12,576 nt of DNA from assembly GCA_023430705.1 (NCBI GenBank), contig JAEYZJ010000212.1, positions 1-12,576 on the forward strand, given 5' to 3'. The notes under the pieces are model-generated. The model was not told the DNA's origin, searched no databases, and worked only from the letters and a program-made list of their open reading frames with translations. This DNA comes from Pseudomonadota bacterium. Its GTDB lineage: Bacteria > Pseudomonadota > Alphaproteobacteria > Rhizobiales > Devosiaceae. Both the position numbers and the translations under genes were made by a program. This document shows positions 6,364 through 11,758 of this stretch, one piece after another. Within the stretch, counting starts at the first letter, position 1, and each line of letters opens with the position of its first letter.

Positions 6364-6408
6364 GGGGAACTACCGACGGGGAGCCACCTATCGGGGGAAC
6401 CGCCTACG
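6364..6408. repeat. Three degenerate tandem repeats of about 15 bp in the carA downstream gap
   Basis: Three consecutive units start with a G-run: GGGGAACTACCGAC (6364-6377), GGGGAGCCACCTATC (6378-6392) and GGGGGAACCGCCTACG (6393-6408). They share GGGGA-C-ACC-A-C with small length changes. They fill the middle of the 146-bp gap between carA and the membrane-protein gene. The end of the last unit overlaps a small inverted repeat, CGCCT-N5-AGGCG (6401-6415). Origin and role are unknown. Confidence 0.35.
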
Positions 6409-6419
6409 TAAGGCGCGCC

Positions 6420-6440
6420 CCGGCGGGGGTCACTCGCCGG
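6420..6440 (-). terminator. Hairpin over the carA stop codon
   Basis: CCGGCG (6420-6425) pairs perfectly with CGCCGG (6435-6440). The 9-nt loop contains the carA stop (TGA on the minus strand, 6430-6432). No T-run follows, so termination strength is doubtful; it may protect the mRNA end. Confidence 0.3.
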
Positions 6441-7635
6441 CTTTTACCTGCTCGGGCTTCTGCTCGAGGCCCTTCTGGGCGCGCACGAGGTTGAGGAAGC
6501 GGGTGAAGAGGTAGTGGCTGTCGTGCGGGCCGGGGCTCGCCTCGGGGTGGTACTGCACCGAAAAGATCGGCTTGCCCTCGACCTCGAGGCCGGCATTGGA
6601 GCCGTCGAAAAGCGAGATGTGGGTCTGCTTGACGTTGGCGGGCAGGCTGTCGGTGTCGACGGCGAAGCCATGGTTCATCGAGGTGATCTCGACCTTGCCG
6701 GTGGTCAGGTCCTTGACCGGATGGTTGGCGCCGTGGTGCCCCTGGTGCATCTTTTCGGTCCTGCCGCCGACGGCGAGGCCGAGCAACTGGTGGCCGAGGC
6801 AGATGCCGAACATCGGCTTGCCCGTCTCCATCAGCGCCTTGATGGTCGGGACGGCATACTTGCCGGTCGCGGCCGGATCGCCGGGGCCGTTGGAGAGGAA
6901 GATGGCGTCCGGGTTGTGCGAGAGCACGTCCTTGGCGGTGGCGGTGGCCGGCACGACGGTGACGCGGGCGCCCTGGTGGGCGAGCTGGCGCAGGATGTTG
7001 CGCTTGGCGCCGTAGTCGATGGCCACGACGTGGAACTCGGGATTCTCGAGCCGGCCGTAGCCGCCGGTGCGGGTCCAGGGGGTCTGGTCCCAGTGATAGG
7101 TCTGGGCGGTGGTCACTTCCTTGGCGAGGTCGAGGCCCTCGAGGCCGGGGAAGGCCTTGAGCTCGGCCGTGATCGAAGGCTCATGGAAGTAGCCGTCCGG
7201 GGCGTGGGCGATGACGCCGTTGGGCATGCCCTTCTCGCGGATGCGGGCGGTGAGGGCGCGGGTGTCGATGCCGGCGATGCCGATGATGTTACGCTTCTTC
7301 AGCCAGGCGTCGAGCTTTTCGGCGGCGCGGTAGTTCGAGGGATTGGTGATGTCGGCGCGCAGCACGCAGCCGCGGATGCCCGAGAGGGCCGCCATGTTCA
7401 CCGTCTCGATGTCCTCGTCGTTGGTGCCGACATTGCCGATGTGCGGGAAGGTGAAGGTGATGATCTGGCCGGCGTAGGAGGGATCGGTGAGAATCTCCTG
7501 GTAGCCCGTCATCGCGGTATTGAAGCAGACCTCGCCCGCGGAATGGCCGACGGCACCGATGCCGTGACCTTCGAGGCGGGTGCCGTCATCGAGCAGCAGG
7601 AGGGCGGTCGCGGGCTTTTGCTGCCAGCCGGTCAT
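6430..7635 (-). CDS. carA: Carbamoyl-phosphate synthase small (glutaminase) subunit
   Basis: Hydrolyses glutamine and channels ammonia to CarB for carbamoyl-phosphate synthesis, feeding pyrimidine and arginine pathways in the cytoplasm. The 401 residues have the usual full length. The N-terminal CarA domain shows GEVCFNTAMTGYQEILTDPSY (34-54) and the GIDTRALTARIREKG region (122-136). The class I amidotransferase domain has FLSNGPGDP (246-254), the nucleophile motif GICLGHQ (C279) and QYHPEASPGP with His363 and Glu365 completing the triad. GGAG lies 8 nt before the ATG at 7635. carB is not the downstream neighbour, as is common in alphaproteobacteria where carA and carB are often apart. The gene is divergent from the VOC-yqeY unit across 128 bp. 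No pyrimidine or arginine leader is evident. Confidence 0.97.
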   Translation of the reverse strand: MTGWQQKPATALLLLDDGTRLEGHGIGAVGHSAGEVCFNTAMTGYQEILTDPSYAGQIITFTFPHIGNVGTNDEDIETVNMAALSGIRGCVLRADITNPSNYRAAEKLDAWLKKRNIIGIAGIDTRALTARIREKGMPNGVIAHAPDGYFHEPSITAELKAFPGLEGLDLAKEVTTAQTYHWDQTPWTRTGGYGRLENPEFHVVAIDYGAKRNILRQLAHQGARVTVVPATATAKDVLSHNPDAIFLSNGPGDPAATGKYAVPTIKALMETGKPMFGICLGHQLLGLAVGGRTEKMHQGHHGANHPVKDLTTGKVEITSMNHGFAVDTDSLPANVKQTHISLFDGSNAGLEVEGKPIFSVQYHPEASPGPHDSHYLFTRFLNLVRAQKGLEQKPEQVKAGE

Positions 7636-7677
7636 GGCGGGGCTCCAAAGGTTCTGGTCGGTGTCGGTTGAGGGCTC

Positions 7678-7706
7678 TCCTTAGAAGGGGCCCGGCCCGA
7701 GCGCAA
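7678..7706 (-). promoter_or_regulatory. Possible carA promoter
   Basis: On the minus strand TTGCGC (7706-7701) is followed after exactly 17 bases by TAAGGA (7683-7678), a moderate sigma-70-type pair. It sits 43 nt before the carA start. A GGGCC-C-GGCCC palindrome (7688-7698) lies in the spacer. Proposed by eye only. Confidence 0.3.
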
Positions 7707-7728
7707 GTGGCGCGCGGGGATTATTGCG

Positions 7729-7734
7729 CTATAT
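7729..7734 (+). promoter_or_regulatory. Possible -10 element of the VOC-yqeY unit
   Basis: CTATAT at 7729-7734 matches the alphaproteobacterial housekeeping -10 (CTATAT) and stands out in GC-rich surroundings, 29 nt before the VOC start. No good TTGAC-like -35 is visible 17 bases upstream. Confidence 0.35.
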
Positions 7735-7763
7735 GGGGTGCGGCAAAGCGGGGACAAGAAGCG

Positions 7764-8129
7764 ATGGCGATCGATCGCGAGATTGGTGCAGTGTTCGTGC
7801 CGGTGAGCGACATCGGCCGGGCAAGGGACTGGTACAGGACGCTCCTCGGGCTCGAGCCGGGCGGCGAAATCCTGTTCGGGCACCTGCATGTGGTGCCCAT
7901 GCGCGACGGCAGCGGCCTCGTGCTCGACAGCAAGGACTATTCCGGTCCACACGAGCGCAAGCCCGCCTTCCACTTCAATACCAGGGACATCCATGCGGCG
8001 CGCGAGCATGCGCTGGCCGTGGGCGCCAGGGAAGTGGGGGAGGTGACCGACGGGATCTTCTTCACCTGCAAGGACCCGGACGGAAATCTGATCATGGTGG
8101 CCGATGTGCCGCCTGCACCAAGGAGTTAG
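7764..8129 (+). CDS. VOC-family (glyoxalase/bleomycin-resistance-like) protein
   Basis: A 121-residue single VOC module with paired beta-alpha-beta-beta-beta units. Unit 1 begins AVFVPVSDIGRARDWYRTLLGL (9-30), the classic opening. Unit 2 begins AFHFNTRDIHAAREHALAVGA (68-88) and ends with FFTCKDPDGNLIMV (99-112). The usual DPDGN-x-x-E ends in Met111 here, so a standard metal-ligand Glu is absent and activity may be non-metal or binding only. The ATG at 7764 follows GGGGA by 9 nt; an in-frame upstream ATG at 7668 adds low-complexity, non-conserved residues and is rejected. The stop lies 4 bases before the yqeY start, and the yqeY ribosome site lies inside the last VOC codons, so the two form an operon. 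Substrate unknown. Confidence 0.85.
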   Translation: MAIDREIGAVFVPVSDIGRARDWYRTLLGLEPGGEILFGHLHVVPMRDGSGLVLDSKDYSGPHERKPAFHFNTRDIHAAREHALAVGAREVGEVTDGIFFTCKDPDGNLIMVADVPPAPRS

Positions 8130-8133
8130 CAAC

Positions 8134-8586
8134 ATGCGCGAAGCGATCAGCGAAGGCTACAAGGCCGCCCTCAAGGCCGGGGACAAGCGCCGCACCGCGA
8201 CGCTGCGGGCCGTCAGCGCCGCCATCAAGGACAAGGACATCGAGGCGCGCGGGCAGGGCAAGGGCCCGCTGGGCGAGCAGGATGTGCTGGTGCTGCTGCA
8301 GAAGATGGTCAAGCAGCGCGAGGAATCGCTGGGCATCTACGAGAAGGCCGGTCGCGAGGACCTCGCCGTGGTGGAGCGCGAAGAGATCGCGATCCTCAGC
8401 GAGTTCCTGCCCCAGGGGCTGAGCGAGGCAGAGGTGGATGCCGCGATCGCCGCGGCGATCACCAAGACCGGGGCACAGGACGCCAAGGACATGGGCAAGG
8501 TGGTCGCCTCCCTGAAGGCGGACTTCCCGGGCCGGATCGACTTCGGCAAGGCCTCCGCCAAGATCCGGAGCGCGCTCGGGGCCTGA
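8134..8586 (+). CDS. yqeY: GatB/YqeY-domain protein
   Basis: A 150-residue stand-alone GatB/YqeY protein, the usual length. It is helical throughout and opens MREAISEGYKAALKAGDKRR, with TATLRAVSAAIKDKDIEARG (22-41), QKMVKQREESLGIYEKAGREDL in the middle and AILSEFLPQGLSEAEVDAAI following. The C-terminal half (DMGKVVASLKADFPGRIDFGKAS) matches the tRNA-binding tail domain of GatB. Such proteins are thought to act in tRNA-linked amidation or tRNA binding, but this is not proven. AAGGAG at 8120-8125 sits 8 nt before the ATG. In many relatives this gene is divergent from carA and followed by dnaG; here carA is in place but dnaG is not, and a convergent diguanylate cyclase gene follows. Confidence 0.92.
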   Translation: MREAISEGYKAALKAGDKRRTATLRAVSAAIKDKDIEARGQGKGPLGEQDVLVLLQKMVKQREESLGIYEKAGREDLAVVEREEIAILSEFLPQGLSEAEVDAAIAAAITKTGAQDAKDMGKVVASLKADFPGRIDFGKASAKIRSALGA

Positions 8587-8604
8587 GGCCCCGGGCCTTC
8601 AGGC
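8575..8604. terminator. Bidirectional palindrome over both stop codons of yqeY and the diguanylate cyclase gene
   Basis: Two alternative folds are visible. Fold 1: 8575-8583 pairs with 8587-8595 over 9 bp (one G-T wobble), with the yqeY TGA as the whole 3-nt loop. Fold 2: 8581-8590 pairs with 8594-8604 over 10 bp with one bulged T, and holds both convergent stop codons in the stem. Either could end transcription or stabilise 3' ends on both strands. There is no T-run. Confidence 0.5.
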
Positions 8605-9780
8605 GACGAGGCGGGGCTCGGGGCCGAGGACGCGGTTCCGGCCGGCGTCCTTGGCCCGATAGAGCAGTTCGTCGGCCGCGCGGATCAGCTCGTCGAAGGT
8701 CTCTGCCCTGGGCGAGGTCATGGCGAGCCCGGCGCTGACCGTGGGCGGGCCGTAGCCATCGGGCAGCGGCTCGGTGGCTTCGAGGCGGTGGCGGATGCGT
8801 TCGGCAACCGTGTGGGCGGCCGTCGCGTCGATATCGTGCAGCAGCAGGCAGAACTCCTCGCCGCCGATGCGCGCGACGATGTCGCCCGGCCGCAGCGCCG
8901 CCGAGAGGATGGCGCCGAACCGCATCAGGATCTCGTCGCCGACGGCGTGGCCGAAGCGGTCGTTGACGGTCTTGAAGTCATCGAGATCGAGCATGATCAC
9001 GCAGCTGGCGGGGGGCAGGGGCGCGGTGCCGGCAATGCTGAACAGCGCCCGGCGATTGAGCAATCCGGTCAGCGGGTCGGTGAGGGCGAGGCGGCGGTGG
9101 CTCTCGGTCACCCGGTGCTGGTGCAGCGCCATGGTGACGGCGCCGGCGGCGGCGAGGGAGGCGAGCAGCGCGATCGAGTTCAGGTCCTCGGCCCAGTTCA
9201 GGGGCCGCTCGGTGAGCACCCATTGCCCGCGTGCTGCCAGCACGAGGCCGCAGAGCGCGAAGGTCACGGACGTCGTGCCGTAGACAACGGACTTGGCCAC
9301 CATGGCAAAGCGCATGTGGGCGCGTTCCACCCAGTGCTGCCGTCCGGCGGCCATGAACAGGCCCGAGGCGACGAGGTTGAGCACGATGGTGCCGAGCCCG
9401 CTCAAGCCGGCGCCGAAGAGCACGGCCATCACAGCCGTGGCGGCGAGCCAGGTGACGAGCGCCGCGCGCCAGGGCGTACGGCCCGACGAGAACTGGGCGC
9501 TGCCGACATAGATGAAGGCGAAGCCGGCAAGCAGCAGCACGAAGGCGGCGAACAGCATGAGCGGGTCGTACGCCTCGACCCAGCCGTAGAGCACGGAACC
9601 CGGCGCGACGAAGCCGAGGCCGAGGCCCCAGCTCAGGAGATAGCGGTCGCGGGTCGAGCCGAGCCAGGTGATGCCGAGCGTCAGCATCAGGGCGGCGGCG
9701 GACAGGCCGATACCGATGAGGAGTGAAGTCTGGTCGAGCACGGGCTGCGTCTGGTCCTGCTGCATTTTGAACAGCACCAT
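8599..9780 (-). CDS. Membrane-bound diguanylate cyclase (GGDEF domain)
   Basis: Makes the second messenger cyclic di-GMP from two GTP. The N-terminal 220 residues form about seven membrane helices (roughly 19-40, 46-67, 73-97, 104-124, 127-146, 160-183, 201-219), a sensor of unknown ligand. The GGDEF domain starts at LTDPLTGLLNRR (233-244). It has the metal-binding Asp region MLDLDDFKTVND (263-274) and the active-site GGEEF (306-310). The product-inhibition I-site RPGD (R297, D300) lies five residues ahead, as required, so the enzyme looks active and feedback-controlled. ATG 9780 is used here; ATG 9765 (MQQDQTQ) is a real alternative, and neither has a clear ribosome site. The upstream region holds a 9-bp direct repeat, a hairpin and a DnaA-box match. 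The MFS gene precedes it on the same strand by 82 bp. Confidence 0.9.
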   Translation of the reverse strand: MVLFKMQQDQTQPVLDQTSLLIGIGLSAAALMLTLGITWLGSTRDRYLLSWGLGLGFVAPGSVLYGWVEAYDPLMLFAAFVLLLAGFAFIYVGSAQFSSGRTPWRAALVTWLAATAVMAVLFGAGLSGLGTIVLNLVASGLFMAAGRQHWVERAHMRFAMVAKSVVYGTTSVTFALCGLVLAARGQWVLTERPLNWAEDLNSIALLASLAAAGAVTMALHQHRVTESHRRLALTDPLTGLLNRRALFSIAGTAPLPPASCVIMLDLDDFKTVNDRFGHAVGDEILMRFGAILSAALRPGDIVARIGGEEFCLLLHDIDATAAHTVAERIRHRLEATEPLPDGYGPPTVSAGLAMTSPRAETFDELIRAADELLYRAKDAGRNRVLGPEPRLVA

Positions 9781-9795
9781 ACCAAAACCATACCA
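9776..9795. repeat. Direct repeat over the diguanylate cyclase start
   Basis: ACCATACCA occurs twice (9776-9784 and 9787-9795), separated by AA, giving an 11-bp period. On the coding strand each copy is TGGTATGGT and the second one read includes the ATG at 9780. Confidence 0.5.
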
Positions 9796-9798
9796 TGC

Positions 9799-9819
9799 TC
9801 CGGGCGAAGTCCGCCCGGA
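9799..9819 (-). promoter_or_regulatory. 8-bp hairpin upstream of the diguanylate cyclase gene
   Basis: TCCGGGCG (9799-9806) pairs perfectly with CGCCCGGA (9812-9819) around a 5-nt loop. On the coding strand the downstream arm ends in CGGA-GC, burying the only GGAG near the start. It could be a leader structure of the cyclase mRNA or, since it lies 43 nt beyond the MFS stop, the MFS terminator. No T-run supports the latter. Confidence 0.4.
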
Positions 9820-9829
9820 TGGTAAAGAA

Positions 9830-9838
9830 TGTGGATAA
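9830..9838 (-). promoter_or_regulatory. Perfect DnaA-box match (TTATCCACA)
   Basis: The minus strand reads TTATCCACA, identical to the strongest E. coli DnaA box. It is single and lies 50 bp upstream of the diguanylate cyclase start, so it is not an origin. One chance match in a window this size is not very unlikely. Confidence 0.3.
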
Positions 9839-9845
9839 CCCGGAC

Positions 9846-9869
9846 GGCGCTACAGGATGGCGCTACAGG
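9846..9869. repeat. 11-bp direct repeat at the MFS gene stop
   Basis: GGCGCTACAGG occurs at 9846-9856 and 9859-9869 (period 13). The second copy contains the MFS stop codon (TAG on the minus strand, 9865-9863). It looks like a small tandem duplication. Confidence 0.6.
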
Positions 9870-11044
9870 GCGGGCCTGGCCAGCGTGCGGTCCTGCTCGC
9901 GCCGCTCGAGCCACCACGAGAGGCTCGCGGTCGTGGCGGCGCAGAGGCTCGAGATCACGCCGACGATGGGAATGTCGGCATAGCTGACGCCGGAGCTGAT
10001 CAGCACCGCGCCGATGGCGGCGCCCGCGGCGATGCCGATGTTGAAGGCGGTGGAGATCAGCGAGGATGCCAGGTTGGGGGCGGTGTGCGCGGCGGTGATG
10101 ACGCGGGCTTGCAGCGGCGTGGAGAAGGCGAAGCCGAGGATCGAGGTGAGCAGCAGGTTGACCGTCATCCAGACCTGGTCGTGCATGGCGAACAGCATGG
10201 TGAAGAAGAAGACGGCCTGCAGCAGCAGCACCGTGACCAGCGTCGGCATCGGCTTCCAGTCGGTGCCGCGACCGCCCAGGTAGATGCCCAGCACCGAGCC
10301 GAGCCCCCCGATCAGCAGGTAGATCGGGATGATCTCGGGCGAGATGCCGGTGATCTCCTGCATGATCGGGACCTGGTAGGTGCCGAAGGCGAGCGTGCCG
10401 ACCATGACGAAGGTGATGGTGAGGTAGCTCAGCCAGACCTGCTGGTGGCGGAGCTCGCGGACCTGGGCGGGCAGGGTGGCGGAGCGCTCCCCGGGAGAGC
10501 GCGTGTTGGGCAGCCGGAACACCAGCACGAGCACCGCGACGGCGCCGAGCGCGGCGACGGTGAGGAAGGTGGCGCGCCAGCCGAAGTTGAGCCCGATGGC
10601 GCTGCCGCCGGGCAGGCCGAGCAGGTTGGCGATCGTGATGCCGGAGATGAAGAGCGAGAAGGCCGCGCCGCGCCGCTCGGGCGGCACGAGGCTCGCGACC
10701 ATGACGTTGCCGGCGCCGAAAAAGGTGCCATGGGCGAAGGACGAGAGCAGGCGCGCGACAAGCAGCAGGCCGTAATCCGGGGCGATGGCGCAGAGGAGCT
10801 GGGCCACGGTAAACAGCACCATGACGCCGATCAGCACGGTGCGCTGGGAGAGGCGCGCGCTGAGGATGGTGAGGATCGGGCCGCCCACGGCAACGCCGGC
10901 CGCGTAGGCCGTGACCAGCAGCCCCGCCACCGGAATCGAGACGCCGAGGTCGTCCGACAGGAGCGGCAGGAGGCCGGAGATGACGAACTCGGCCGAGCCG
11001 ATGGCAAATGCTGCCAGGGCCAGGGCATAGATGGCGAACGGCAT
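9863..11044 (-). CDS. MFS transporter, DHA1-type drug/sugar efflux family
   Basis: A 393-residue inner-membrane protein with about twelve helices, of the AraJ/YdhP/chloramphenicol-efflux branch of the major facilitator superfamily, expected to export small molecules using the proton gradient. It opens MPFAIYALALAAFAIGSAEFVISGLLPLLSDDLGVS, typical of this branch. The loop 2-3 motif A region (GGPILTILSARLSQRTVLIG, about 54-73) is degenerate: the usual GxLaDRxGRR is replaced by LSARLSQR. Motif C-like Gly-rich text (GITIANLLGLPGGSAIG, about 134-150) lies in helix 5. GAGG lies 7 nt before the ATG at 11044; the longer in-frame ATG at 11101 has a polar, non-conserved lead and is rejected. It is divergent from the HdeD-like gene across 143 bp, in which I see no clear promoter. 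Substrate unknown. Confidence 0.9.
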   Translation of the reverse strand: MPFAIYALALAAFAIGSAEFVISGLLPLLSDDLGVSIPVAGLLVTAYAAGVAVGGPILTILSARLSQRTVLIGVMVLFTVAQLLCAIAPDYGLLLVARLLSSFAHGTFFGAGNVMVASLVPPERRGAAFSLFISGITIANLLGLPGGSAIGLNFGWRATFLTVAALGAVAVLVLVFRLPNTRSPGERSATLPAQVRELRHQQVWLSYLTITFVMVGTLAFGTYQVPIMQEITGISPEIIPIYLLIGGLGSVLGIYLGGRGTDWKPMPTLVTVLLLQAVFFFTMLFAMHDQVWMTVNLLLTSILGFAFSTPLQARVITAAHTAPNLASSLISTAFNIGIAAGAAIGAVLISSGVSYADIPIVGVISSLCAATTASLSWWLERREQDRTLARPAL

Positions 11045-11187
11045 AGAAATCCTCAGACTGTCTCGGCCGCTGCACAGATCATTTCCGCCGCGGCGATGCA
11101 AGCTGGGGACGACCGGGCGCGGCGAATGGTGCCTCGCGCCGCAAAATGCGCTAACCTCCCCCGAGGCGGAACACTGGAGGCGGACCC

Positions 11188-11754
11188 ATGGCCATTTCGA
11201 GCGACATCCGGAAGCGGTGGGCGTGGATCACGGGGCTGCGAGGGCTGCTGATGCTGCTCGCCGGGATCTACGCGGTGTTCTGGCCCACCGAGGCGCTCGT
11301 GGTCCTCGTGCTGCTGGGCGGCGTGCTGCTGCTGGTCGACGGGCTGCTGGGGCTCTGGAGCCTCACCTTCGGCGGCGCCAAGACCGGCAATTTCTGGTTC
11401 GACGTCGTGCAGAACGTGCTCGAAATCCTCGTCGGCGTGCTGATTCTGATGTCGCCGTTCGTGGCGACGCTGCTGACGGCGACGGTGCTCGTCTACATGG
11501 TGGCCTTCCTGTCGATCTTCGTGGGGGCCATGGAGATCTGGGTGATCGTGCGCGAACGCGAGCTTTATGCGCGGATCTGGCCGGTGCTGCTGGTCGGCGC
11601 GGCCTACGTGATCTTCGGCCTCGCGCTGCTGTTCTTCCCGGTCATGGCGGCGCAGGTGTTCGTGGTGGTCGGCGGCGTCCTCGCCATCGTCGTGGCGATC
11701 GGGCTGTTCGGCCTCGCCTGGCGGCTCTACCAGTCGGCAAAGAGCGCGATCTGA
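11188..11754 (+). CDS. HdeD-family (DUF308) membrane protein
   Basis: A 188-residue protein with six predicted helices, the normal size and shape of HdeD/DUF308 proteins. It has a short cytoplasmic start (MAISSDIRKRW), then paired helices: GLRGLLMLLAGIYAVFWP (17-34), ALVVLVLLGGVLLLVDGLLGLW, then VLEILVGVLILMSPFVATLLT, YMVAFLSIFVGAMEIWVIV, PVLLVGAAYVIFGLALLFFP and a last helix before LYQSAKSAI. The repeated GxxxxxxG and trailing Pro at the end of alternate helices is the family's internal repeat. E. coli HdeD is linked to acid resistance at high cell density; no function is certain elsewhere. GGAGG at 11176-11180 sits 7 nt before the ATG. Its stop lies 4 bases from the stop of the convergent yihY-type gene, so no room remains for a separate terminator. 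Confidence 0.88.
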   Translation: MAISSDIRKRWAWITGLRGLLMLLAGIYAVFWPTEALVVLVLLGGVLLLVDGLLGLWSLTFGGAKTGNFWFDVVQNVLEILVGVLILMSPFVATLLTATVLVYMVAFLSIFVGAMEIWVIVRERELYARIWPVLLVGAAYVIFGLALLFFPVMAAQVFVVVGGVLAIVVAIGLFGLAWRLYQSAKSAI

Positions 11755-11758
11755 GGCG

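Noticed and set aside
6514..7671. 385-residue plus-strand open frame opposite carA
   Set aside because: Long antisense frame caused by high third-position GC in carA; no motifs and low-complexity composition.
11116..11140. GGCGCG-N13-CGCGCC inverted repeat before the HdeD-like gene
   Set aside because: A 6-bp GC-only stem with a 13-nt loop is expected by chance at this base composition.
9857..11251. 464-residue plus-strand open frame opposite the MFS gene
   Set aside because: Composition is almost only Gly, Asp, Glu, Arg, Gln and His, as expected for the complement of a membrane-protein gene.
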